DNA of 64,000 nucleotides. Origin: Sophora flavescens. Lineage: Eukaryota; Streptophyta; Magnoliopsida; Fabales; Fabaceae. Under the pieces are notes generated by a model that saw only the letters and a program-made list of their open reading frames with translations, did no database searches and had not been told where the DNA came from. Positions 12,196-23,355 of this stretch are shown here, one piece after another (position 1 is the stretch's first letter; the number at the start of each line of letters is the position of its first letter). The DNA is taken from the NCBI GenBank assembly GCA_030762895.1, contig CM061067.1, forward strand, positions 163,926,518 to 163,990,517, written 5' to 3'. The position numbers and the translations under genes were made by a program.

Positions 12196-13204
12196 TCATT
12201 CCTATCTTTCTTTCGTTGTCATCTCCCTGTTGTCACTCTTAACGCAGATCATCACTCCATATATAGTGTAGTTTATTTCTAATATTTTTTTTAAAAAAGT
12301 TTATTTTTAATCTTAATTAATTAGCTTGAATTAGTAAACAAATTCTTGTGCAAATTAAAATAAACACTTAACATAAAACAAGTTATATATGTATAATCAA
12401 ATCGTATCTCATTGAAGCGATTCATAAGTTACAATTACATGATTAAAAGGTAAAAAATTTCCGCAAGATAGCACTAAAAAATAAAAAAGTTTCTGCTTCA
12501 ACATCATTTTCTTCTCAGTCCTGTCCTCAGAAACTCCGATATTGAATGAGTCTCCTCCCTTACTTGAAGTCCTTGATGCTCCATCTGAATCCACAGTCAA
12601 TTTGGAGCCAAAGCAGAGTGAAGGGTGCACTCGATCTGTTTCAGCAATATTCTTGGAACAGCCACTTGGTTCCAAAGCTGAGGTTTTGGAACTGTAGCTG
12701 CTGATTCTCCAGAAGGATGATGGTGTGTGCAATTCACATAATGCGATTTACACACCCTTATCACCCATGTAATGTGATTTACTCAAACTCAGAAGTTGTT
12801 TGACCTTTAAGACAGAGACCTTTAAGTCTAGGTATAGGAAGAAAGAGTGATGAAGTTAATCTCCATGGCAGAGCCATATTGGGAAGCAGAAAAATTAAAG
12901 GAAGGAAGGAAGCTATTTATAGGAGTAGGGGATGAAGTTACTAGGCGTCGTAAGTTGCTAAAAAATTAAATTGATCATTAAGAGCATTAGGTTCCAAGGC
13001 GCATTGGGAGTTGGCAATCATATATTATAAACGTGCGAGAAAAGAAAATGCCCGAAGGAATAGGAAGAAATAGACCTTTAAGTCTAGGTATAAACTTAGT
13101 GCTCATAAAGAGGATTATAGGTTACAATGTGCATGGGTAAGTAGCACGTGAAGAATGGGTAATTTAGTATCGAGTAGTAAAAGGAATGAATGCTTTTGCA
13201 GAAA
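12196..13204 (-). other. Interruption in the subterminal array, possible captured host exon
   Basis: This ~1 kb holds no hairpin repeats. TGTTGTCACTCTTAAC occurs at both its start (about 12228) and after block 2 (about 13376), suggesting a local duplication or insertion. On the minus strand, 12409-12732 is open for 107 codons with Ser-rich, non-repetitive composition (FWRISSYSSKTSALEPSGC...). That looks more like a piece of a plant gene than transposon protein, but I do not recognise the family and chance is possible. Confidence 0.35.
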
Positions 13205-13650
13205 CTTATACACTTTTAACGTCAGTTGTTGAATAAAACTGACGTTAAAAGTGTTTTTAAAATAAAAAATATTTATTTTTAACGTCAGTTGTTTATACAA
13301 TTGACGTTAAAAGTGTGATTTTTACTTCGATTAAATAAATAGGCGGCGTAAATAATCCTATGTCCCTATATGCCCTGTTGTCACTCTTAACACGGTCTCA
13401 GAGCCATTTTGTGAAGGAATAGAAATATAGAGGAAAAGAAGAGGCGATGTCTGATCGATCTGAGAATAATGGTACTTTATATAGAGAATGATTTTTTCAA
13501 CACTTTTAACGTCAGTTGAATTCAACAACTGAGGTTAAAAGTATTTTAAAAAAATATATATTAATATTTAACGTCAGTTGTTTAATACAACTGACGTTAA
13601 ACAATTACTTTTAACGTCAGTTGTTTAATAAAACTGACGTTAAATGTTGT
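13205..13650. repeat. Subterminal hairpin repeats, inner CACTA left end, block 2
   Basis: Further inverted pairs of the same family lie at 13215-13315 and 13500-13645 (AACGTCAGTTGTTTAATACAACTGACGTT type). They are followed by a CT/C-rich stretch (13670-13860), probably the transcript leader of the transposase gene. Confidence 0.85.
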
Positions 13651-14174
13651 TTTATTTTTTGCTTTTTGATTATAACGTTTACACCCGCGCGCTTTCGAAC
13701 TTCGCTCCGCACGTGCGTCTCTTTTCTATTTTCATCACGCTCAACCCTAGATCACTCTCAACCCTCACTCTCGCTCTCACCCAGCACAGAACCCTAATCG
13801 CGAGCTCATCTCCACCGCAACCACCGCGAGGGCTTCTTCGCCACCACCGTGAGGTACACTATTAACTCTAACTCTGTCTTTCCATTCATTCTTTGCAATA
13901 ACTTGACATCTCTCTTTCCCCTTCCCGCACACTAACTCTCCTTGTCCCTCTGCTCTCAGTAACCACATCGAACGTTGGTCACCACTCGAGCGATTCCTCC
14001 CAACCACCACGTGAGCACCTATTTCTGGTGAGTATTTAGGGCACATTTTTGTATTTTTGGTTTTGAGTGTATGTTGAAACTGTAGTCTCAGTAGTTGAAA
14101 CTTGAAACCGTGAGTTTGAGTTGTTTGGAATGTACGTCTCTATTTTTGGTTTTGAGTGCATGTTGCTCTGCTGG

Positions 14175-14305
14175 TTGATCTGTCACAGCCGTGATGCTCA
14201 TCACGGCTAGGCCGTGATCAGTTCTGCCTGTGATGGCATGGTCTGGTTCAGTTGGCACGTTACGGCCATGATGGACATCACTGCCAGGCCGTGACCAGTG
14301 CTTGG
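14175..14305. repeat. Palindromic repeat (TCACGGCCGTGAT type), inner CACTA
   Basis: About one and a half units of the same palindromic minisatellite found at 5020-5325 are seen: TGATGCTCATCACGGCTAGG, then CCGTGATCAGTTCTG and a diverged second unit. As in the outer element it lies just upstream of the transposase start (14392). Confidence 0.7.
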
Positions 14306-17300
14306 CAATCTTCAAAAACTATAGTTTTCAATCTCCCGTATTGTCCTTATATTGGATATATGTTTTGTATATCTACATGACCTATCTAGTTATGGATTGT
14401 AGTTGGATGGTTTGTAAGCGTACTAGTGCTGAGTATTTGAAGGGGGTGGGAGAATTTATAGAATTTTCTCAAAGGAATGTTCCTAATGGTAATGGAATGT
14501 TTTGTTGTCCTTGTGTCAAGTGTTTGAATACAAGGAAATGTACGGTGAAGGATATACGTACTCATTTGATTTGTGAAGGGATTTGCTTGAGTTATACAAG
14601 ATGGATATGGCATGTGATGTGTTGTTGAGTAGTATGGCGAGTGTCTCCCAAAGTGAGGACGTTGACGTAGATATGGAGGATGATCAAGTAGAGGACATGA
14701 TCCGTGATATTGGACAAGAATCTTTTCATCGAGCTCATGTGTATGATAGGTTGTGCGGTGATGCGGATAAGCCTTTATATCCAGGGTGTACTACTCATAC
14801 ACGATTGTCGGCGGTGCTAAAATTGGTTTGTGTGAAGACGAGAAATGGTTGGACCGATAAAAGCTTCACGGAATTGCTTGAAGTGTTGAAAGACTTGCTT
14901 CCGGAGGATAACACATTGCCTGACCGTAACTATGAGGCCAAGAAGGTATTGTGTCCTATGGGTATGGAGTATAAGAAGATACATGCATGCCCCAATGATT
15001 GCATATTATACACCGGTGTTCATGAAGACAATCACGATTGCCCCAAATGTGGGTTATCACGATACAAAGTGAAGGGTGGTGATGATGATGATGATCTTGA
15101 TGATGTGAGAAAAAAGGGTCCTCCTGCGAAGGTGTTGTGGTATCTTCCAATAATTCCAAGGTTCAAGCGATTGTTTGCCAATGCGAAAGATGCGAGGAAT
15201 CTTAGATGGCATAATGATGAGAGGAAACGTGATGGAAATGTTCGTCATCCTGCTGATTCTATTCAATGGAAGAATATCGATACTATGTTTCCGGATTTCG
15301 CTGATGAGCCAAGAAACCTAAGGCTTGGACTTGCTACTGATGGAATGAATCCTTATGGTAACATGAGTAGTATTCATAGTTCATGGCCTGTTCTGTTGGT
15401 AATTTACAACATGTCCCCTTGGTTGTGCATGAAGCGCAAATACATGATGTTGTCTATGATGATTTCGGGCCCAAAGCAACCGGGAAATGACTTAGATGTT
15501 TATCTAGGTCCCTTGATTGAAGACTTGAAAACGCTTTGGGTGGAAGGTGTTGATGTAGTTGATGGGTATTCTCATCGGTCTTTCAAGCTTCGTGCCATGT
15601 TATTTTGCACCATCAACGACTTTCCAGCATACGGTAACTTGTCAGAATGCGAGTGTCAAGGGGCATAAAGCATGCCCTATATGTGAAGAAGGCACATGCT
15701 ACACTCAGTTGCATCATGGAAAGAAGACGGTTTACCTTGGGCATCGGAGATTTCTTAGACGTGATCACCCCTATCGTAAGATGAAAAAAGCTTTTAATGG
15801 ATGCCAAGAGACAGAAGAAGCGCAACCTTTAATTGGAGAGCAGGTTTATCAGAGGGTAAAGGACATCGATGTTATATTCGGCAAGTCCAAAATGAAAGGT
15901 AAAGCTGCTGAGAAAAAGATATGGAAGAAGAGGTCGATATTCTTTGATCTTCCATACTGGCACAAGCTTGATGTCAGACACTGCATTGATATGATGCATG
16001 TGGAGAAAAATGTGTGTGATAGTGTGATCGGGACGCTTCTCAACATTCAGGGCAAGACAAAGGATGGTGTGAATGCTCGTCTCGACCTCGTTGCTATGGG
16101 TATACGAGAGCAGTTAGCTCCAGTTGTTGAGGATGGTAAGCGGACTTATTTGCCGCCAGCATGTCATACTTTGTCAAAAAAAAAGAGACAAAGTTTCTGC
16201 GGGTGTCTTCAGGGCATCAAAGTTCCACATGGTTACTCTTCAAATATGAAGAGGCTTGTCTCTAGTGATCTTAAATTGGTTGGCTTGAAGTCTCATGATT
16301 GTCACATCTTGATGCAAAAACTTCTGCCCGTTGCTATTCGTGGTATTGCTACAAAAAAATGTGAGACATGCCATTACTCGGTTGTGCTCATTCTTCAATT
16401 CTATATGTAGCAAAGTCGTTGACCCCCGTATGTTGGATGACTTGGAAGTTGAGGCTGCTACAATCTTGTGCCAATTGGAGATGTATTTTCCTCCTTCCTT
16501 TTTCGACATAATGGTTCACTTATTTGTTCATTTGGTGAGGGAGATTAGATTATGTGGGCCGGTTTTCTAAGATGGATGTACCCAGTTGAGCGCTACATGA
16601 AGATCTTGAAAGGGTACGTGAAGAATCCTCATCGTCCGGAAGCATCTATTGTTCAAAGGTATGTTGCAGAAGAAGCTATTGAGTTTTGTTCGGACTACCT
16701 TCATAACACGGATCCTATAGGGGTTCCTAAGCCTCGGCATGATGAGATCAGATGTCAAGGTAAGGGTACACATGGCTTAAGAATTAATAGGAAGGATCGG
16801 GAGGAAGTGCTTCAAGCACATTTGTATGTATTGAACAACATCGAATGTGTTCAGTCTTTCTTATTTGAACATAAAAGAAAAGTCAATCAAGAAAACCCTC
16901 GAATGAGCGAAAGGTGGTTGTTGAACAAGCATAACAAGACTTTCTTACCATGGTTCAAGGAAGAAATGCTTAAGGATGGTAGTACTGCTTCTGATGACGT
17001 AAAATGGCTAGCACGTACGCCTAACTTCAACGTCATATGTTGGAGCGGATACGACATAAATAACTTTTCCTTTTATACAAAGGAACAAGATAACAAGAGT
17101 ACCATGCAAAATAGTGGGGTTATGATCGTGGCCGAAGCAATGTAGTTCTCTAGTGCAAAGGACACAAAACCCGTTACAGCACCGATACCTTACTTTGGAT
17201 ATATCGAAGATATTTGGGTGCTCGATTACACTAAGCTTACGGTGCCGGTATTTAAATGTAAGTGGGTTGATAGTAACGGTGGTGTACAAACCGACGAATT

Positions 17301-17424
17301 GGGGTTCACATTGGTAGACTTCAACAAGTTAGATCATATAAATGAGCCTTTCATAATGGCTTACCAAGTAAAACAAGTGTTCTACATCACTGATCCTTCT
17401 AACAAAAGGTTGTCCGTGGTTCTC

Positions 17425-18680
17425 TGATGAGCCTCTGTTTGACTGGTTTTATAACTAGTAAAGACCTTGGCTTTGTGCTAATTTTATATCATTTTTACCC
17501 AAATTAGACTTGATTGTCCTTAAGTAGTATTTTGAGTCTGTAAAGTGTTTTTAAGTTAATTTAGTTGATTTAGAGTGAATAAAGTATTTACTTTTATTTT
17601 CTATTTTCAGGTTAATAAAAAGGAATAAATCTGGAGTTTCTCGCCCCGCGAGAAGGATGCTCGCCACGCGAACCAGAAGGTGACTGTTCCTGAAATTGCA
17701 AAACTTTCTGTCTCCCCCCGCGAAGAAGGACTCGCCTCGCGAGTACCTGGAAGTCAGAGAGCATCACGGTTTACCCGTGTTGAAGGTCACGGGCGTTACA
17801 ATTGGGAATTTGAAGAGTTCGCCTCGCGAAAGATATGCTCGCCTCGCGAGAAGACAAAGAGTTGCAGACCTTTCGCATAATTCGCCTCGCGAGCAGTGCT
17901 TCGCCTCGCGAGGACTTGGATTCCAGAAACGTGTATATAAGACAGTCTTAGGCAGAACTGAAGAGGTGGTCAGAATTAGCCAGTTTTGGCTAGTTTCTGA
18001 GGTTGTTAGACTTTTGTTTTTTTTCTTAGTTTATTGTTTTCTTTTGTAATGGAGAACTAGTCTCCTAGATTAATCTACTGTAATTGGTTTCTATCCATAC
18101 TTGAGGTTCTTGTATTTCCTGTTTTCATTTCCTTTTCTCTTTTCAATGCCATGCTTTATATTTCTGTTTGCTTAATTCAGGAGTATATTGTGTTGTGTTG
18201 GTTTATCTCTGTGATATCATGTTCCTATATATAATCGCGTTTGCTTAATTCGCGTGTGTACGTTTCGTGTTCGCTTAGTTCACGAAGTGCTTAACCCCGT
18301 TTGCTTAATTCGGGAATAGGGACATATATCTGTAGTAGTGGTTCCGCTTGTGAATTATTGCTACAACCGGGAGGGGATTAGAATCTGCTTAGGGCTAGGA
18401 ATTTGCATGAACCAATGATAGTTGGGAAACCAAAAGCAGTAGGTTAATCGCTTTAGTTTATTTGTTAATCTGTTTTACTGCTCTATTTTCTTTCTTTGTT
18501 CTGTTTTGTTTTCTTTATTTTAGTTTCAATCCAAAACCCCCATTTCTAACTTTTACTAATTTTCTGTTAATAATAACAACAACTAAAGAGTCCTTGAGAG
18601 ACGATACTCGAGTTGTCGCTCTATACTGCATTATTTTCATAATCGCTCGTTCTTTTTGGCGCGTGGCGACAGCGCGGTCA
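17425..18680 (+). repeat. 5' LTR of the nested non-autonomous element
   Basis: It starts TGATGAGCC and ends GCGCGGTCA. 17640-17920 holds eight or so copies of TCGCCTCGCGAG-type palindromes in pairs; GTATATAAGAC at about 17932 is a good TATA box. Near-identical to 21335-22588. Confidence 0.93.
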
Positions 18681-18685
18681 AAAAT

Positions 18686-18703
18686 TGGCGCCGTTGCCGG
18701 GGA
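18686..18703 (+). other. Primer-binding site (tRNA-Asp)
   Basis: TGGCGCCGTTGCCGGGGA, six bases after the LTR, is complementary to the acceptor end of plant tRNA-Asp. It is identical to the primer site of the Athila element at 53895-53912 (minus strand). Confidence 0.9.
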
Positions 18704-18789
18704 CTCTGGTTTATTGTTATTAGCAGAAAGTTTCATTTAAAAAAAAAAATTTCTTTGCTAATTAGTTCTGTCTGCTTTGTCTGGATGTT

Positions 18790-19950
18790 TTGATTGCCAT
18801 GGATAATTACATGTATGGATATTTGCCTAATGTTTATTATGAACCACCGCCTTGCATGTATTATCCTAATTTTAGCGAGCCACCACCATACTATCCTAGC
18901 CAAGTGACCACCTCTGCACCTTCCGAACCTTCCCTAGAGGACCTGTGCAAACAAATGACTGCACAGATAACTGCACAAATGGAAGCAAACTTTCTTGAAT
19001 TTCAACAGAAGATGGAGGCTGAATACCATAGGAGCCAAGCTGAATCTCAGAAATTGTCCGCTCTAATTGATCAAGTTACCACCAACTCAGCTGCAATGCT
19101 AACTCCACAGCCCATTGAAGAACATAAAGATTCACAAGTCATTCTTGAAAATATTTCTGATGATGATTTTGATAATGTTTCTGTTGATGATGAATTATGT
19201 GTTGAATCCCCTGATCCTAATGCTTGTTATTGTGATGGAACTGCTTTGTGTGTAGAATGTTTTACAGGTTTATACTTTTCAGGAAAAATAGAAAATGCAG
19301 ATCGTTTTGCAGGTTTATTTTTTTCAGGAAATATAGAAAAGGAGGATCAGGAGGATTAGGAGGACACCTGCTTCCCCGTGCTTGAGGATGATGAAAAACC
19401 TGTGGAAGTAGATGATTCAATTAAAGCAAATGCATGTGTTGAAAGTAATGGGGTGGATGCACTGTGTGAAGAATTCCCAGACATTCTAACTTTTTCTGAT
19501 TCATTTTCTTGTAATATATGTACTAACTCTAACCTTTGTGTGGTGTGTGCTGAAATTTCTGCATGTATAGCAGGTGAAAAATTTGTTAGTGCAGTGAATG
19601 AAGAAAGTGAAGAAAATGAAGCAGCACCAGTAACCCCAGCTAACTGTTTGCCACCTCCCCCTGAGGAGCCACCAGTGATGGATTTTGCACCCTTGGATTT
19701 TGCACCATGGCCAATCCAAGAGGTTGAGCCCCACTTCTATTGGGGAGACTTTATTGAGAAGGAGGTCATCTGTGACCCGAGAGGTAGTGAGAAGTCCGCC
19801 GCACTGGGTGGAGTTATTATAATTGTCAACTGCTCACCTCCGCATCAAAGCTGCAAGTTAGGGAGGCTTGGAATGAATTTCAGCCCTTTGGCTACCATGT
19901 GGGACTTATGTTACAGACAGTGGGATCTTGGTGGAACCGCCCTTCAATGA
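18790..19950 (+). CDS. Unknown ORF of the non-autonomous LTR element (one in-frame stop)
   Basis: The frame runs from ATG 18790 (or ATG 18799, with a better context) to 19950, interrupted once by TAG at 19357. The first ~70 residues are rich in Tyr/Pro (YEPPPCMYYPNFSEPPPYYP). Then comes a helix-rich, probably coiled-coil stretch (LCKQMTAQITAQMEANFLEF). The remainder is acidic with repeated Cys (ICTNSNLCVVCAEISACIAG). I see no Gag, protease or polymerase motif. It may be a vestigial gag-region protein of a non-autonomous lineage or an acquired sequence; no function is assigned. The stop codon may be recent, since the LTRs are nearly identical. Confidence 0.5.
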
Positions 19951-21334
19951 GTTTTCTTAACCCTTTCTCCTTTTTAATTTTCTTTTCCTTATTTTATTTC
20001 TGTTTTATTGTCAATAATGCTCCTGAATAATTTGAGAAGCTCAGGAGTTGTGTTGAGTCTTTTATTGGCAAGTTTGATGGATTTGGTTGAATTTGCATAG
20101 ATGGATTGCATGATAGTGTTGATTGTTTCCTCCTTAGGATTTGAAAAAATTTTGAAAAATTGATCCCCATATGATTGAAAACTGAACTTTGAGATTTTAT
20201 TATGATGGCATGATTTATGATAAGTTTGGGGTGATAGGAAGCACACACTAGGGATAGAATCTCTGTCAAACAATTTGCATAAATGTCCAGGTGAGGTTTT
20301 GAGCCTCCAACATGTTTTAAACTGTGTGAAAATCACTTTTTAAGTTGCACTTTCCTGAATTTGCTTGAATCTCTTTTTGGTTTGCATGATTATGTGTTTG
20401 CTTCATATGATTTAGGCATTTTCTTTGTAAATAGCTACTTAGCCTAAAAATAACCATTTCCTGATGCATGTTCCCTAGTTAGCCCCTTTGAGCCTGATGA
20501 GCCTATTGTTCTTGTTAACCTAATGTTATAAGCCCAAAAATCTGAAAAACCATGTTAACCCGATCTTAGGATTAGGAGAGCATGTAATCTTAGAATGGGT
20601 GCAAGAAACTAAGTTTGGGGTGGCTGCAAGGTGTAACATGTTGTTTGGGATTGAGAAAAAAAATTTATGTAAAAAAAAAAAAAAAAAACAGAAAAAAAAG
20701 TGCAAAAATGCCAAAAAGAAATAAAAAGGTTGTAGTCACCCAGAAGCATAAAGAAAAAAAATTAAGAAAGGAACTTGAGTGAATGTCAAAGTGTAAATAA
20801 AGTTTCATGCTCTCTTAGTTCCTAGGGTCTTCAGCCTAGTACCTTTGTATATCCTACCCTTAGCCAGGCCCCATTACAACCCATAAAAGACATCTTGATG
20901 TTGCCTGCATGTTTTTTGTGGGAATCATTTTGAGATGAAAATCAAATTTATGGGAAGTGCTCTTAAAAGTGAAAATTGAGTGAAATGTTAATAGCCTGAC
21001 ACAAACTGAGCGAATGAGTGAACACAAATTTCCCTTGTGAGGAAGGCAGTTGTTTGAATTTGGTGATCTCCCTTTTGTGTGTAACTTAGATCCCCTGCTT
21101 AGATTTCTGATTGTCTGAATGATTAATTTCTCAACTGTTTAGAATAAATGAATGTGGGGATTGTCTTTGCTTGAAAGGGGGGAACATTGAAAGAAAAATT
21201 CTTTTGAAAAAAAAATTGCTTGAAATCTGTGTGAAAGTTGATTGAATCTTTTGAGCTTGCCGGGTCTTGAGTCTTTTTGAGTTTTTAAGTTGTAGTTTGC
21301 TTGGGGACAAGCAAAGTTTAAGTTTGGGGTATTT
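19951..21334 (+). other. Non-coding interior of the LTR element, ending in the polypurine tract
   Basis: No long frame is seen. A run of about 18 A lies near 20670. The end, AAGTTTAAGTTTGGGGT just before TGATGAG at 21335, is the probable plus-strand priming tract; AGTTTGGGGTG also occurs upstream (about 20223 and 20610). Confidence 0.7.
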
Positions 21335-22588
21335 TGATGAGCCTCTGTTTGACTGGTTTTATAACTAGTAAAGACCTTGGCTTTGTGCTAATTTTATATC
21401 ATTTTTACCCAAATTAGACTTGATTGTCCTTAAGTAGTATTTTGAGTCTGTAAAGTGTTTTTAAGTTAATTTAGTTGATTTAGAGTGAATAAAGTATTTA
21501 CTTTTATTTTCTATTTTCAGGTTAATAAAAAGGAATAAATCTGGAGTTTCTCGCCCCGCGAGAAGGATGCTCGCCACGCGAACCAGAAGGTGACTGTTCC
21601 TGAAATTGCAAAACTTTCTGTCTCGCCCCGTGAAGAAGGACTCGCCTCGCGAGTACCTGGAAGTCAGAGAGCATCACGGTTTACCCGTGTTGAAGGTCAC
21701 GGGCGTTACAGTTGGGAATTTGAAGAGTTCGCCTCGCGAAAGATATGCTCGCCTCGCGAGAAGACAAAGAGTTGCAGACCTTTCGCATAATTCGCCTCGC
21801 GAGCAGTGCTTCGCCTCGCGAGGACTTGGATTCCAGAAACGTGTATATAAGACAGTCTTAGGCGGGCGAAGAGGTGGTCAGAATTAGCCAGTTTTGGCTA
21901 GTTTCTGAGGTTGTTAGACTTTTGTTTTTTTTCTTAGTTTATTGTTTTCTTTTGTAATGGAGAACTAGTCTCCTAGATTAATCTACTGTAATTGGTTTCT
22001 ATCCATACTTGAGGTTCTTGTATTTCCTGTTTTCATTTCCTTTTCTCTTTTCAATGCCATGCTTTATATTTCTGTTTGCTTAATTCAGGAGTATATTGTG
22101 TTGTGTTGGTTTATCTCGGTGATATCATGTTCCTATATATAATCGCGTTTGCTTAATTCGCGTGTGTACGTTTCGTGTTCGCTTAGTTCACGAAGTGCTT
22201 AACCCCGTTTGCTTAATTCGAGAATAGGGACATATATCTGTAGTAGTGGTTCCGCTTGTGAATTATTGCTACAACCGGGAGGGGATTAGAATCTGCTTAG
22301 GGCTAGGAATTTGCATGAACCAATGATAGTTGGGAAACCAAAAGCAGTAGGTTAATCGCTTTAGTTTATTTGTTAATCTGTTTTACTGCTCTATTTTCTT
22401 TCTTTGTTCTGTTTTGTTTTCTTTATTTTAGTTTCAATCCAAAACCCCCATTTCTAACTTTTACTAATTTTCTGTTAATAATAACAACAACTAAAGAGTC
22501 CTTGAGAGACGATACTCGAGTTGTCGCTCTATACTGCATTATTTTCATAATCGCTCGTTCTTTTTGGCGCGTGGCGACAGCGCGGTCA
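21335..22588 (+). repeat. 3' LTR of the nested non-autonomous element
   Basis: 1,254 bp against 1,256 bp for the 5' LTR, with roughly ten differences by eye (for example the region around 21865). It keeps the palindrome pairs (21550-21830) and is followed by the target duplication TTCTC. Confidence 0.93.
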
Positions 22589-22979
22589 TTCTCCAAGGAA
22601 AAAGCATGTATAATGGTAGTGATGAAAATGAAGATTAAAATCTTGATATTCCCGAGACTCCTTCTTTTTCAACAAACATACCTACTATAATCGAGGAGAC
22701 ACAGGTGGACGATGTACATGCCACTCGTGATGATCATCACGAAGGGATATTGATATAGGTAGTTTAAACTTAGTATACATTTATTTTTATTTATATTTAT
22801 GTATTTATTTTGAGTTATAACCTATGTTAATAAATATATATCGTTTCTGAATACATATATATGGATCATTATTCCATTTTTCCTTTGCAATTCTGTAATG
22901 TGTGTGATATTACGTATTCTTGGGATATTTCTTGAATGCGAGGGATGGCTGGGGAGTGATATTTTAAAACTGAATTTTA

Positions 22980-23355
22980 AAAAAAAATACTATTAACGTC
23001 GGTTTTATCATACAACCGGCGTTAATAGTATTTTATAAAATATACTGATACACTATTAACGTCGATTGTTTATTACAACTGACGTTAAAATTAAGACCTT
23101 TAACGTCAATTCTTGATAACAATTGACGTTAGTTTTAACAAAATTAACGTCAGTTTTTTTAAAGAACTGACGTTAATTTTGACAAAATTAACGTCAGTTG
23201 TGTTAAAGAACCGACGTTAATAGTGTTATATTTAACGTCAGTTCTCAAATGACGTTAAAAGTTTAACTTTTAACGTCGGCTGTATTTACGTCAGTCAGTA
23301 TTCTGACGTAAAAAATCAATTTTAACTGACGTAAAAAGCACTTGTTGCACTAGTG
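22980..23355. repeat. Subterminal hairpin repeats, inner CACTA right end
   Basis: About seven pairs such as TTAACGTCAGTT...AACTGACGTTAA lead to the terminus GCACTAGTG at 23355; they match the left-end family. Confidence 0.85.

Larger units (their letters stand above)
17425..22588 (+). mobile_element. Non-autonomous LTR retroelement with tRNA-Asp primer site
   Basis: Two LTRs (17425-18680 and 21335-22588; TGATGAG...GGTCA) flank a 2.65-kb interior, with 5-bp target duplication TTCTC at 17420-17424 and 22589-22593. The primer-binding site directly after the left LTR complements the plant tRNA-Asp 3' end, and a purine-rich tract precedes the right LTR. There is no protease, reverse transcriptase or integrase; the interior has one reading frame without known retroviral domains. 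The LTRs differ at only about ten positions by eye, so this is the youngest insertion in the nest. Primer type and LTR motifs suggest mobilisation by an Athila-like partner. Confidence 0.93.
14392..22758 (+). pseudogene. TNP2-like transposase of inner CACTA, frameshifted and split by an LTR element
   Basis: Start ATG 14392 (MDCSWMVCKR) aligns with the outer copy's start. The order is the same: zinc-binding transposase-associated region (FCCPCVKCLN), TNP2 core (ATDGMNPYGNMSSIHSSW), DUF4218-like and DUF4216-like parts. Frame changes occur near 14610, near 15645 (+1 base), in an A-run near 16355 (+1) and near 16567 (-1). A TAG follows at 17142. The DUF4216 region is then cut at 17424 by the LTR element and resumes after 22593 (GKSMYNGSDENED, then another stop). 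The outer copy gives the intact reading at every one of these sites, so they are lesions and not introns. No functional transposase is expected. Confidence 0.9.
11868..23355 (+). mobile_element. Inner CACTA transposon, nested in intron of outer element
   Basis: It starts CACTAGTGGAAAAT at 11868 and ends TTGCACTAGTG at 23355, with the 3-bp target duplication TTT (11865-11867 and 23356-23358). Subterminal hairpins are of a different family from the outer element (AACGTCAGTTGTTT...ACTGACGTT). Without the LTR element inside it (17425-22588) it is about 6.3 kb. It has one TNP2-like gene and no recognisable second gene, unlike its host element. The terminal repeats match perfectly only over CACTAGTG. 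It sits 11 bp after a splice donor of the outer Ulp-like gene, with the acceptor about 90 bp beyond its other end. Confidence 0.92.

Noticed and set aside
13644..13865. Open frame in the C/T-rich leader of the inner CACTA
   Set aside because: Pyrimidine-rich leader sequence is open in several frames; there is no protein motif.
15640..15665. Possible intron in the inner TNP2 gene
   Set aside because: The outer copy is continuous here and the difference is a single extra base, so it is a frameshift and not an intron.
18686..18703. tRNA-Asp-like sequence
   Set aside because: Only the 18 bases complementary to the tRNA 3' end are present next to an LTR; this is a primer-binding site, not a tRNA gene. 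The same applies to 53895-53912.
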